Positions 34,585 to 43,028 of a stretch of 64,000 bases of DNA are shown piece by piece (positions within the stretch are counted from its first letter, which is position 1; each line of letters opens with the position of its first letter). The position numbers and the translations under genes are program-made. This DNA is from Bacteroidota bacterium (GTDB lineage: Bacteria; Bacteroidota; Bacteroidia; Bacteroidales; Dysgonomonadaceae), in assembly GCA_023424395.1 (NCBI GenBank), contig JAFADY010000021.1, positions 124,001-188,000 on the forward strand. Direction: 5' to 3'. Under the pieces are notes generated by a model that worked only from the letters and a program-made list of their open reading frames with translations, had not been told where the DNA came from and did not search any database.

Positions 34585-35142
34585 TCAATACAAGAAAAGT
34601 CCCGCAACTCCCGCAATAACGATCAACAATATAGGATCCACTTTCTTTACGGAAGCAATTAAAACCAAGCCGAAAATGATCCAGCTTTTGTAATCGATAA
34701 AATTATGGCCGTCCATGAGCATAAGCGCCGCGGAAGCGATGAGTCCGAGAACCGCAATTTTCAGCACCGAAAGCGCTGCGCGCATCCACGGGTTGTTGTT
34801 TAACCGGGCAAAGAAGGCGCAAACAATGGTCATAATTATCAAAGACGGAATACTTACCGCCAACGTGCAAATGGCAGAACCGATAACTCCCTGAAAAGTG
34901 GTAAATCCCATTTCGGTTACTGACGTGTATCCGATGTAGGTGGCGGAATTAAAGGCAATAGGGCCGGGTGTGGTTTGCGAAATGGCCACAATATCGGTAA
35001 AATCACTTACCGATATCCAGTTGCGTACATCTACCACTTCGTGCTGAATAAGCGAAAGCATGGCGTATCCTCCTCCAAAACCGAACAATCCGATCTTGAA
35101 AAAGACCACAAACAACTCAAGATATAACTCAAGCAATTCCAT
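34585..35142 (-). CDS. Chromate transporter family protein, half-size (second of pair)
   Basis: 185 aa, one CHR domain with about five or six membrane segments. The motif FGFGGGYAMLSLIQHEVVD, then QTTPGPIAFNSATYIGY, is the family signature. Paired with the gene at 35144, one base apart on the same strand; such short CHR proteins work as antiparallel pairs. Chromate or related anion export is the family role; other substrates such as sulfate are possible. Confidence 0.9.
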   Translation of the reverse strand: MELLELYLELFVVFFKIGLFGFGGGYAMLSLIQHEVVDVRNWISVSDFTDIVAISQTTPGPIAFNSATYIGYTSVTEMGFTTFQGVIGSAICTLAVSIPSLIIMTIVCAFFARLNNNPWMRAALSVLKIAVLGLIASAALMLMDGHNFIDYKSWIIFGLVLIASVKKVDPILLIVIAGVAGLFLY

Positions 35143-35143
35143 G

Positions 35144-35692
35144 CTACTTCTTATAAATTTTTTTGATGAGAATGAAATGCCCGATCCCCATTAAAATAGC
35201 GGCTATAACCATGTAAATGGGCGATATATTCAGTAGCCATACACCCAAAGCTACGGCAATGGGAATCCACGCGTTTTTCCAAGTTACACTTGCGGATTTC
35301 CCGAGTAAAAGAAGCGGCGAAACAATTAACGCAACCACAGCCGGGCGGATTCCTTTAAATATACGCTCCACAACCGGATTTTCCTTAAATTGAGTAAAGA
35401 CAACTGCAACGAGTAAAATAACGATGAAAGAAGGTAAAATAACGCCCGCTCCCGAAAATAGACTGCCTTTAAATCCGTATTTTTTATTTCCCACAAACAA
35501 GGCAGTATTCAGCGCGATTGGGCCGGGCATGGATTGCGCGATGGCCAGCATGTCCATGAATTCATCGTCATGGAGCCAGTTTTTTTTCATCACAATTTCG
35601 TTGCGGATAAGCGGGATCATGGCGTATCCGCCACCGAAGGTAAATGCTCCGATCTTAAAAAAGATGAGGAAAAGCTCCCAATATTTTTTCAT
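35144..35692 (-). CDS. Chromate transporter family protein, half-size (first of pair)
   Basis: 182 aa, CHR domain: FTFGGGYAMIPLIRNEIV, then AIAQSMPGPIALNTALFVG. Together with the following gene it makes a complete bipartite transporter. A candidate structured RNA with its own promoter and terminator lies directly upstream (35710-35961), ending 18 bp before this start codon, so expression of the pair may depend on read-through or on the RNA. Confidence 0.9.
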   Translation of the reverse strand: MKKYWELFLIFFKIGAFTFGGGYAMIPLIRNEIVMKKNWLHDDEFMDMLAIAQSMPGPIALNTALFVGNKKYGFKGSLFSGAGVILPSFIVILLVAVVFTQFKENPVVERIFKGIRPAVVALIVSPLLLLGKSASVTWKNAWIPIAVALGVWLLNISPIYMVIAAILMGIGHFILIKKIYKK

Positions 35693-35709
35693 AATTCGAT
35701 GACTTATCG

Positions 35710-35755
35710 CAAAAACTCAGAAGGCAGACTGCAATAGTTTGCTAATCTGCCTTCT
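35710..35755 (-). terminator. Intrinsic terminator of the candidate ncRNA
   Basis: Perfect 10-bp stem AGAAGGCAGA (35746-35755 on the minus strand) / TCTGCCTTCT, with an inner GCAA-ACTA-TTGC hairpin, then GAG and TTTTT. Confidence 0.8.
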
Positions 35756-35961
35756 TATAAGAAGCCGCATCGGTGGAATAAGTCGAAACTCCTTATGACA
35801 GGATTTGAGTGTCTAGGTATCTTTGTAATCCGCCGTCCGCCAAAAGACGGATATCCCGAAGGATGCGGCCCGCCATTGATACCAAAAACGAGTCTCGGTT
35901 TATAGAATGTAATTGATGAGTTTCCCAATCGACCAATGCGGCAATAACTCAATCATTTTTA
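35710..35961 (-). ncRNA. Candidate structured non-coding RNA, 6S-like architecture
   Basis: Read on the minus strand: promoter at 35968-35998 and an intrinsic terminator at its 3' end (35710-35755) define a unit of about 250 nt in a 375-bp gene gap. The ends pair over a long range (GCCGCATTGG at 35933-35942 with CCGATGCGGC at 35764-35773, one G-T pair; next GGGAAACTC with GAGTTTC). Inside are GGTATC/GATACC pairs and a hairpin ATCC-TTCG-GGAT with a UUCG tetraloop. A rod of about 180 nt with internal bulges is what 6S RNA looks like, but tmRNA, SRP and RNase P signatures are absent. No good protein frame fits. Naming it 6S is a hypothesis. Confidence 0.55.
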
Positions 35962-35967
35962 TTATTC

Positions 35968-35998
35968 CAAAGATAAATCGTATAAACGAAACAACCAA
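35968..35998 (-). promoter_or_regulatory. Promoter of the candidate ncRNA
   Basis: Minus strand TTG (35996-35998), 20 bp, TATCTTTG (35968-35975). Confidence 0.7.
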
Positions 35999-36067
35999 AT
36001 TTTTTCAAACATTTTTTTTGTACTTAAGAAAATTATCTTTGAACAAGAGGCTCTCCTGTGAGATTAA

Positions 36068-37417
36068 TTAATTCTTTTCCAAAAACTTGCTTATCTCTTC
36101 ATCGGTCAGGCTGTAATTGATCAAATCACCGCCCAAATATTGGTCGTATGCGCTCATGTCCACCAAACCGTGTCCCGAAAGATTAAACAAGATGGTTTTT
36201 TGCTTGCCCTCTTCTTTGGCTTTAATAGCCTCTTTAATGGTTGCCGCAATGGCGTGATTCGATTCGGGAGCGGGAATAATACCTTCGGTGCGGGCGAACA
36301 AAACACCTGCATCGAACGAATCGAGCTGATGGATATCTACGGCTTCAATGAATTCATCTTTCAGTAATTGGCTCACAATGCTGCCTGCGCCGTGATAACG
36401 CAATCCTCCGGCGTGAATGTGCGCGGGAGCGAATTTGTGTCCGAGTGTAAACATCGGGATGAGCGGTGTATAGCCGGCTTCATCGCCGTGGTCGTACTGA
36501 AATTTACCCCGCGTGAGTTTGGGGCACGATGCGGGCTCAGCCGCGATAAATCGGGTTTTTTTGTCGCCGTTTATCACGTGGCGCAAAAACGGGAACGAGA
36601 TCCCCGAAAAATTGGAGCCGCCGCCAAAACAGCCGATAATCACATCGGGGTATTCGCCGGCCATTTCCATTTGTTTTTCGGCTTCCAGCCCGATAACGGT
36701 TTGGTGGAGCGAAACGTGGCTCAACACACTTCCCAATGCGTATTTACATTTCGGGGTTTGCATGGCCAGTTCGATGGCTTCGGAAATGGCGGTACCCAAA
36801 CTGCCTTTATAACCCGGGGTTTCGGTTATGATCTTTCTGCCAATCTTGGTCGACATGCTGGGCGAAGCGATCACTTCGGCTCCCCACGTCTGCATCAGCG
36901 AACGGCGATAAGGTTTTTGTTCGTAACTGATCTTCACCATATAAACGGCCAGTTCAAGTCCGAAAGCCCTGCAGGCATAAGCCAAAGCCGTTCCCCATTG
37001 TCCGGCACCGGTTTCTGTGGTGATGTTGGTGGTGCCGTCAATTTTATTGTAATACGCCTGTGCCAGCGCCGAATTTAATTTATGCGATCCAACGGGGCTT
37101 ACGCTTTCGTTTTTGAAATAAATGTGCGCTGGCGTATCCAGGGCTTTCTCCAACCCGTAGGCGCGCACCAATGGAGTAGGGCGGTACACTTTATACTGAT
37201 CGCGGACTTCCTCTGGAATATCGAACCACGGAGCGCTCATATCCACTTCCTGACGCGCCAGCTCTTCTCCGAAAAGCGGATACAAGTCTTCGGCTTTCAA
37301 CGGTTCTTTGGTTCCGGGATTGATCATGGGCTGAGGTTTATTTTTCATCTCGGCCGCAATATTGTACCATTGCGTGGGTATTTCCGCTTCGGGAAGCATA
37401 AATTTTTTTGTTTTCAT
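36068..37417 (-). CDS. TrpB-like PLP-dependent enzyme (TrpB2 type tryptophan synthase beta)
   Basis: 449 aa, longer than TrpB1 (about 400). The PLP lysine is in SPVGSHKLNSALAQAYY, the catalytic ETGAGQWGTALA motif is present, and GCFGGGSNFSGISFPF is the phosphate cradle. The long N-terminus before YRPTPLVRA and TrpB2-type sequence MVKISYEQKPYRRSLMQTWG place it in TrpB2. It makes tryptophan from indole and serine; no TrpA or other trp gene is nearby, so it probably salvages indole. A TAAATTTG -7-like element lies at 37514-37521 on the minus strand. Confidence 0.92.
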   Translation of the reverse strand: MKTKKFMLPEAEIPTQWYNIAAEMKNKPQPMINPGTKEPLKAEDLYPLFGEELARQEVDMSAPWFDIPEEVRDQYKVYRPTPLVRAYGLEKALDTPAHIYFKNESVSPVGSHKLNSALAQAYYNKIDGTTNITTETGAGQWGTALAYACRAFGLELAVYMVKISYEQKPYRRSLMQTWGAEVIASPSMSTKIGRKIITETPGYKGSLGTAISEAIELAMQTPKCKYALGSVLSHVSLHQTVIGLEAEKQMEMAGEYPDVIIGCFGGGSNFSGISFPFLRHVINGDKKTRFIAAEPASCPKLTRGKFQYDHGDEAGYTPLIPMFTLGHKFAPAHIHAGGLRYHGAGSIVSQLLKDEFIEAVDIHQLDSFDAGVLFARTEGIIPAPESNHAIAATIKEAIKAKEEGKQKTILFNLSGHGLVDMSAYDQYLGGDLINYSLTDEEISKFLEKN

Positions 37418-37647
37418 ACGCTAGTAAAACGATTAAAATGTCATCTGTTTTTGATATAAAACTTGCTGTTGTCAAACAAGAGGCAACTTTTCTGATAATT
37501 TGTGAAACTTTTGCAAATTTAGCGGTTATTTTTGTAAAAAAATATATTTATTGAAGTAAACTTGTGGCCCGAAGACGCAAAAAGTGATTTATCTAACAAT
37601 TAACTGACAAAAAATAACTTCAATTTATTTTATCTGAAAATTATTTA

Positions 37648-37655
37648 TATCTTTG
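37648..37655 (+). promoter_or_regulatory. Promoter (-7 element) of the RRM protein gene
   Basis: TATCTTTG, giving an unusually long 5' leader of about 130 nt before the ATG at 37796. The leader has two small hairpins (CTGC..GCAG near 37662-37683 and CTCC..GGAG near 37701-37716) and a T-rich tail, which may allow post-transcriptional control. Confidence 0.6.
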
Positions 37656-37795
37656 TAACTGCAAAAGTTTTTATAGCAGAAACAGTTATTTAGTTATTTT
37701 CTCCTTTTAATTGGAGGCGAGCAATTTTTTAACCTTCTCTCTTATACAATTTCTTCTGCACAAATTAATTTTTTTATTTATATTATTTTTTTTAC

Positions 37796-38125
37796 ATGAA
37801 CATTTTTGTTGCAGGTTTAAGCTATCAAATTAGCGATGCCGATTTAAAAGAACTTTTTGAGGAATACGGAGAAGTTTCCTCTGCAAAAATTATTACTGAC
37901 AGAGAAACCCGTCGTTCTAAAGGCTACGGTTTTGTTGAAATGTCTGATGAAGACGGACAACGCGCCATTGACGAACTAAACGATGCGGAATATGATGGAC
38001 GTACACTATCGGTTTCTGTTGCGCGTCCGCGCACGGAAGGCGATCGCCCTCGTAATAACAATCGTGGTGGCGGTTATGGTAATCGTGGCGGTTACGGTAA
38101 TAGAGACAGAGGAGAAAGATATTAA
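37796..38125 (+). CDS. RRM-domain RNA-binding protein with Gly/Arg/Asn-rich tail
   Basis: 109 aa. One RRM: RNP-2 is NIFVAGLS (residues 2-9), RNP-1 is KGYGFVEM; fold spans residues 1-80. The tail (RGGGYGNRGGYGNRDRGERY) is an RGG-like disordered stretch. Binds single-stranded RNA; homologues in Bacteroides are global regulators and resemble cold-inducible proteins. Stand-alone gene with long leader and its own terminator. Confidence 0.93.
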   Translation: MNIFVAGLSYQISDADLKELFEEYGEVSSAKIITDRETRRSKGYGFVEMSDEDGQRAIDELNDAEYDGRTLSVSVARPRTEGDRPRNNNRGGGYGNRGGYGNRDRGERY

Positions 38126-38149
38126 TATCTCATCTTATTTAGTTTTAGG

Positions 38150-38183
38150 AAACTGCGTCTTATATTTAAGGTGCAGTTTTTTT
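38150..38183 (+). terminator. Intrinsic terminator of the RRM gene
   Basis: AAACTGC pairs with GCAGTTT, inner CTTA/TAAG, followed by seven T. Confidence 0.85.
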
Positions 38184-38230
38184 ATGAACCATTAATATCT
38201 TTAAACGTTATAATTCACAAATCATCGTTC

Positions 38231-38926
38231 ATGCCTACTTTCATCCTTATTGAAACAGCTACTGAAGTATGTTCTTCGGCATTGTCTGTTGATAATGAAA
38301 TAATTATTTTTAAACAAAATAGAGAGCAGCAATCGCACGCAACAAGTTTAGGAGTTTTTGTCGAGGATATGATGCAATATGCGAGGGATAAAAAAAATAA
38401 TATAGATGCCGTAGCCGTAAGTTGTGGCCCCGGCTCCTATACAGGTTTACGCATTGGCGTGTCTCAAGCAAAAGGACTCAGTTATGGTTTAGGCATACCG
38501 CTTATCGCGATTCCAACCCCTAAAATTATGGCATCGATATTGAAGAACCAAGTAGAAAAAGAAACCATACTTTGTCCTATGATAGATGCACGCAGAATGG
38601 AAGTTTACGCTACTTTTTTTGATTCGGAACTGAATATTATCCGTAAAACTGCTGCGGATATTATTACCGAAGATAGTTATGCCGATATTTTAGAAAATAA
38701 CAAAGTGGCTTTCTTTGGTAACGGAGCAGAGAAAATTAAAAAAACATTAGATCATGAAAATGCCATCTTTATCGATGGTGTCAAGTCGTTAGCGTCTTCT
38801 ATGATGGAATTGGCTTTAGAGGCATATAATAACAAAATGTTCGTGGACAGTGCTTATTTCGAGCCATTTTATTTAAAAGAATTTGTGGCAACAGTGCCTA
38901 AAAATAAAGTGATAAACTTAAATTAA
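38231..38926 (+). CDS. tsaB: tRNA threonylcarbamoyladenosine biosynthesis protein TsaB
   Basis: 231 aa from the ATG at 38231 (MPTFILIETATEVCSSAL); the longer frame starts within the preceding terminator. ASKHA fold: ILIETATEVCSSALS at the start and AVAVSCGPGSYTGLRIGV with the GPGSYTGLR signature. A scaffold partner of TsaD in making t6A37 of tRNAs reading ANN codons. Followed after 9 bp by the CDGSH gene. Confidence 0.93.
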   Translation: MPTFILIETATEVCSSALSVDNEIIIFKQNREQQSHATSLGVFVEDMMQYARDKKNNIDAVAVSCGPGSYTGLRIGVSQAKGLSYGLGIPLIAIPTPKIMASILKNQVEKETILCPMIDARRMEVYATFFDSELNIIRKTAADIITEDSYADILENNKVAFFGNGAEKIKKTLDHENAIFIDGVKSLASSMMELALEAYNNKMFVDSAYFEPFYLKEFVATVPKNKVINLN

Positions 38927-38935
38927 AAAAGTATT

Positions 38936-39124
38936 ATGGATTCATTATTGAAAGTAAAAGTTATTCCGAATGGGCCGTTAATGGTTTCGGGAGGTTGTGA
39001 AGTTGAAAAAGCGGATGGTTCCGTTGATCGTCGCGAAGGAACCACTTACTTTTGCCGTTGTGGCCAGTCATCCAATAAGCCTTATTGCGATGGGATGCAT
39101 CGTAAGGCAGAATTTCAGGGGTGA
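38936..39124 (+). CDS. CDGSH iron-sulfur domain protein
   Basis: 62 aa. CRCGQSSNKPYCDGMH fits the [2Fe-2S] CDGSH pattern (three Cys, one His), except that Met replaces the usual Ser/Ala/Thr after Gly. No membrane anchor, so soluble. Likely electron transfer or Fe-S sensing; no partner visible. Co-directional with tsaB, 9 bp apart. Confidence 0.88.
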   Translation: MDSLLKVKVIPNGPLMVSGGCEVEKADGSVDRREGTTYFCRCGQSSNKPYCDGMHRKAEFQG

Positions 39125-39536
39125 TTAAAAACCAAAGATAAGAAATCTTAATTTTAAGTAGAGTAGGGAGAAGAAGCTGTCTCTAACGTAAGGTTCTACT
39201 TTCATTTTGTTGAGTCCCCACCCAAAAAATTAGGCATAAAAAGGAAATGACATGAATAATAATTAAATAGATGCCTCCTTTCGTCGGCATGACAATTGAC
39301 TTGTAGCCCATCTATCTGCGGTTGTCATTTCGAACGAAGTGAGAAATCTATAACAACTCAAAATCAGATATTTATAAAAATATGTCATTGGTAACGAAGT
39401 GATCGCGATAGCTATCGGGACTATATTGTCAATTTAATTAGATTCTTCATTTCTCGGTCAGTTGGCGGATCCACTCTCCCGATAGTTATCGGGAGACAAT
39501 TTGATAGTAGATTTTACTTTTGAGACAGCTGCTTTT
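39125..39536. other. Gene-free 410 bp containing interspersed repeat copy 2
   Basis: 39210-39402 repeats 14354-14546; 39393-39448 repeats 14745-14800 in inverted form. Near 39405-39500 are AGCTATCGGGA and ATAGTTATCGGGA palindrome-like pieces. No gene. Confidence 0.8.
39210..39402 (+). repeat. Interspersed 193-bp repeat, copy 2
   Basis: Aligns without gaps to 14354-14546 with a handful of substitutions. Confidence 0.85.
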
Positions 39537-40613
39537 TTAATTTAAAAATGCCACAAACGTGGGATTTATTCCGACCGCTTTCAAAGTATATTTAAGCTTT
39601 CCGTTTTTATCGAAGCAATGCACGTTTCCGGGAGTGACGTAATCGGTTTCAGTGAGAAAGACATCGCCGGAGAAAGCATCAACTGAAACGCTATACGGAG
39701 TGGACATTTTAGTTCCGTCGACAATAAAATTCTCAACGGCTATTTTCTCATTCAAGCAATCGTAAACGGTTACAAGGCTTTGCGAATAATCGTCGATAAT
39801 GATATATGCTTTGTTATTGACATACGTAAGTTTGTTGGGATGTATGTTTTGGATGGTTTCAACTTGTCCAGTGGAAACGTTTATTTTTTTAAATGTAGCA
39901 TCTGCCACTTTTGTCCATCCCTGCCAAATAGCGCTCGTTGCCACGTAAACATCGCCTTGCGAATCGGCGAAAATGTGAACGGGATTTTTTCCGACTTCAA
40001 TTTTTTGCTCTTCCTTAAAGGTTACTATGTTTATAACAGAAACGGTGGAGTCAAAATTTCCTGTTTCGAAATCCAATCCGCCGGAATTGGCTACATAGAT
40101 TTTATTGTTCGCAATACAGATTCCTTCGGGATCGCGTCCTACATTAACGGAACCATCTACAGAAAGAGATAAGGTATCGATACGTTTAACTGCATCGTCA
40201 AATGATGTTACATACACTTTTTCTCCACTCGCTGCGATTTTGCGTGGTTGTTTGCCAAGCCCGTCAACAACTTCCAATCGTTTTAAAGATTTACCATTAT
40301 TAGCGTCAATTATTTCCACAGTGTTTGACCCGCTCACAACTACATAAATTTTTGAGCCGTGGCGAATCATATCATTTCCCGTATCACCTAATCCGCGATT
40401 ATTTATTGTTCGGAAATAATTGTTATCCATCTTTTCTGAATCTAAATCGTATAATGCCAATGAGCTGTTGTTTTGTCCCATGCCTCCTTCGTTAAGTATC
40501 AAAAGTTTCTTTACTTCTTTTGGAATATTATTGTCAATAGGGTTGTCTACATCGGAACATGCTACTAAAAAAAAGGCTGTGAGAGCCATCAGATAGAAAT
40601 ACAGATTTTTCAT
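39537..40613 (-). CDS. btuG: BtuG-like surface lipoprotein, YncE-type beta-propeller
   Basis: 358 aa from the second ATG (MKNLYFYLMALTAFFLVAC); an ATG two codons earlier is also possible. Lipobox LVAC with SD following, so it is a lipoprotein probably exported to the surface. The rest is a seven-bladed YncE-like propeller (KQPRKIAASGEKVYVTSFDD; GRDPEGICIANNKIYVANSG; GKNPVHIFADSQGDVYVAT). Position 14-20 bp after a BtuB-like gene under a cobalamin riboswitch matches the B12-capturing BtuG lipoproteins of Bacteroides, which cap BtuB and bind B12 very tightly. Function by homology of context; symbol tentative. Confidence 0.8.
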   Translation of the reverse strand: MKNLYFYLMALTAFFLVACSDVDNPIDNNIPKEVKKLLILNEGGMGQNNSSLALYDLDSEKMDNNYFRTINNRGLGDTGNDMIRHGSKIYVVVSGSNTVEIIDANNGKSLKRLEVVDGLGKQPRKIAASGEKVYVTSFDDAVKRIDTLSLSVDGSVNVGRDPEGICIANNKIYVANSGGLDFETGNFDSTVSVINIVTFKEEQKIEVGKNPVHIFADSQGDVYVATSAIWQGWTKVADATFKKINVSTGQVETIQNIHPNKLTYVNNKAYIIIDDYSQSLVTVYDCLNEKIAVENFIVDGTKMSTPYSVSVDAFSGDVFLTETDYVTPGNVHCFDKNGKLKYTLKAVGINPTFVAFLN

Positions 40614-40633
40614 AATCATTTATATTTTTAAAA

Positions 40634-42649
40634 TTAGAAATTCATTGAAATGGTTGCCCTGTAAGAACGTCCCGACATAGGATAATTTCGGACAACCTGA
40701 TAATTATTGTTCAGTAAATTCAGCGCTTCGACCAGTAAATTTATGCTGCCAAATTGAGTTTTGATGTTCTTTGAAACCGATAAGCTATGGTCGGCATACC
40801 CGTTCAATTTAAATTCCTTGCTGTTATAGTTGCCCGAATAGCGGATTCCTGACCAAATTACCGAATAACCCGCATTGAACCACGGCAGCTCTAACGCCGC
40901 TCTTGCCGAACCGGAATGGAGCGGAGTATAGGCAATTTGATGCTTGTAGGTGGATGAGGTCGAGTCGGTTCTGTCAGTCGCGTATTGGAAAGTGTACGTT
41001 ATTCCTAACAATAAATGTGTGTTTTCAGAAAAATTTACAGCGCTTTCAGCGGTAACATCCATTCCGTTTATTTTCACTTTACCGATATTTATCATCGACC
41101 ACTGATGCAGGTTTCCGGCAGGAAATGCTACAATTTTATTTGTGATGTTATTGCGATACGCGTCGGCTGAAAACTTCAACAACGGCACGCTTTCACCGAT
41201 CGCCGTAGCGAATGTTATCCCGATATTGAATTGAGCGGCATCTTCGGGGAGCAAGTTTCGCCGTCCGATAGCGGGATAATACAGATCGTTGAACGTGGGC
41301 AGACGAAAACTGTTTTTGTAAAAAACCCTGAAACGCAGACCCATATCATCGAAGGGCTTTACCGACAGGCTCACGAAAGGAGACATTTTTTGATGATTGT
41401 CGGCCGGTTCTCCCGATTTTACAGATTCAAAGGTCTGTGTATAAAGCAAATTTGCCGTCGCAAGAACCCGATTGCTTACCCATTTTGCCGCCACCACAGA
41501 TTGCGATGTAAGTCGGGTGGGGATGGCGAAGTTTTTCCGGTTCGACTGCATCGTGTTTGTGGATAAATCTGTGGAGGCGGCAAAAGATAATTTCTCAAAC
41601 GCTCTGTAGAGAACAGACAGCGAGCCGTAGGCTTCATTTTGTGTAAAAATATCGTCAATTTCGCCGGAAGCGCCTAAGTATGCGGGGTCTAAATACCGTA
41701 AATATCCGTGATTGTATTTGGCATTTGCCTGAAACAGCCATTTAGGAGAAAAAGCATGCTCAAAATGTCCCTGTACGAAAAAAGTTTTGTCCCACAAGCG
41801 TTGTGCGGAAAAGTTTTGAGTATTGTAGTAGATGGTTGCGCCCGGCAATCCGCGTTCCGACTGATAGTAGTAAAGGCGGATGTTTCCGGTTGTTTTTTCG
41901 GAGAGATCGGTAAAGAGCGCCGTTTCTAACCGCAGGTTTTTAACGTCGGTATTTTCACGCTTTTCTACCGATGAACTGTCCACGCCTTCGGTTCCGTATT
42001 GCAGAACATAAGGATATCTGCCGTGTGCCGACGTCCACTCGCCGCTGAACGAAGACGAAAGTTTATCGTTCCATTTCGCATTTGTGTAAAACGAAGGATT
42101 CACTAAACCGAACGAACCGGCTTTAAGACTGATTTTACCGTTGGCTTTTTTATCGTTTTTGAATGTTGGAGCAACCGTTTGAATATTCAGTACCGATGCC
42201 GACGCAAATTCCCGGGCGGGCTGAAAAATAGCGTCGCTTTGTCCACTATTCAGCGAAAGAGTTTCCACGTTGTCCAATGAAAACCGCCCGATATCTATCT
42301 GCCCTGTTTGTATATCTGTAACGGTAACTCCATTGTAATTCACTGCTGTGTGATTGGCGCCCAAACTGCGTACTGAAACGGTTTTCAAACCACCGATTCC
42401 ACCATAATCTTTCACCGTTACGCCCGAAAAATGCTTCACAGCATCCGAAACCTGTAATACATTCAAGTTTCGGATTTCTTTATCCGAAAGGATTTGCATT
42501 GGTGCGGTTGATCGGAGTTCGCGGTCGAAAAACCGTTCTGTGATCACCACTTCGGGTAAATGCACACTATCCGGAACGTTCTGTGCGCGCAATGGCAGTA
42601 ACATTGACGTTAAACAAAAAAGAAATCCAAATCGCTTTAATGCGTTCAT
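40634..42649 (-). CDS. btuB: TonB-dependent vitamin B12 receptor, BtuB-like
   Basis: 671 aa. Signal peptide MNALKRFGFLFCLTSMLLPL, then a TonB box-like PEVVITERF, plug domain (residues about 40-150; GGIGGLKTVSVRSLGANHT, VNYNGVTVTDIQTGQID) and a 22-strand barrel ending in the outer-membrane terminal Phe (YRATISMNF). The short size and lack of a carboxypeptidase-like extension fit BtuB rather than SusC. Directly downstream of a cobalamin riboswitch and upstream of btuG, so B12 is the likely substrate. Confidence 0.9.
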   Translation of the reverse strand: MNALKRFGFLFCLTSMLLPLRAQNVPDSVHLPEVVITERFFDRELRSTAPMQILSDKEIRNLNVLQVSDAVKHFSGVTVKDYGGIGGLKTVSVRSLGANHTAVNYNGVTVTDIQTGQIDIGRFSLDNVETLSLNSGQSDAIFQPAREFASASVLNIQTVAPTFKNDKKANGKISLKAGSFGLVNPSFYTNAKWNDKLSSSFSGEWTSAHGRYPYVLQYGTEGVDSSSVEKRENTDVKNLRLETALFTDLSEKTTGNIRLYYYQSERGLPGATIYYNTQNFSAQRLWDKTFFVQGHFEHAFSPKWLFQANAKYNHGYLRYLDPAYLGASGEIDDIFTQNEAYGSLSVLYRAFEKLSFAASTDLSTNTMQSNRKNFAIPTRLTSQSVVAAKWVSNRVLATANLLYTQTFESVKSGEPADNHQKMSPFVSLSVKPFDDMGLRFRVFYKNSFRLPTFNDLYYPAIGRRNLLPEDAAQFNIGITFATAIGESVPLLKFSADAYRNNITNKIVAFPAGNLHQWSMINIGKVKINGMDVTAESAVNFSENTHLLLGITYTFQYATDRTDSTSSTYKHQIAYTPLHSGSARAALELPWFNAGYSVIWSGIRYSGNYNSKEFKLNGYADHSLSVSKNIKTQFGSINLLVEALNLLNNNYQVVRNYPMSGRSYRATISMNF

Positions 42650-42771
42650 TTATACCGAATTTAAAATTCCGGTAAAGCATGTTGAAAATGAAGCACGTAA
42701 AATAAATGTAAGATTTGTTCGCGTGTCGTTTTCAAGCTTTATTTCCCGAAAGCTATATAACTATTTTGCGA

Positions 42772-42964
42772 AACAATGGCAGGTCTTCTGACTTACTTCC
42801 GTGTCTGAACGCCTTCCCATCCCGAGCTATCGGGGCAGTGGCAAAAGGTAGTTTATTCAGCACGTAAACGAAGTTTACAGCAGCGGGTCTGTTCAGGATT
42901 TTCACCTGATTCCCTTTTCATTACGCATTCCGAAGCCAAATTTGGAATGAGTAACACCATTATT
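42772..42964 (-). promoter_or_regulatory. Cobalamin riboswitch controlling btuB-btuG
   Basis: Minus strand, in order: GGGAATCAGGTGAAAATCCT, CAGACCCGCTGCTGTAA, GCCACTG (B12-box), GGGAAGGCG, and GTCAGAAGACCTGCC at the 3' end. This is the full conserved core of the AdoCbl-class riboswitch. The btuB start is 120 bp downstream. Binding of cobalamin would lower btuB-btuG expression. The -7 element TATCTTTG lies at 42972-42979 with TTG at 42998-43000 (18 bp), starting the leader just before the aptamer. Confidence 0.95.
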
Positions 42965-42971
42965 TCGGGGG

Positions 42972-43000
42972 CAAAGATAGGGAAAAAGTGGGGAAAACAA
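42972..43000 (-). promoter_or_regulatory. Promoter of the riboswitch-btuB-btuG transcript
   Basis: TTG (42998-43000), 18 bp, TATCTTTG (42972-42979) on the minus strand. Confidence 0.65.
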
Positions 43001-43028
43001 CTATTTTTGACAAGAAAAAAATATACCG

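Noticed and set aside
35755..35952. 65-codon minus-strand frame in the chromate transporter leader
   Set aside because: Overlaps the candidate structured RNA; its frame content follows the stems and has no protein-like pattern.
35710..35961. tmRNA, SRP RNA or RNase P RNA
   Set aside because: None of the signature sequences of these RNAs is present.
36368..37078. 236-codon plus-strand frame
   Set aside because: Antisense to the TrpB2 gene; no recognisable domain.
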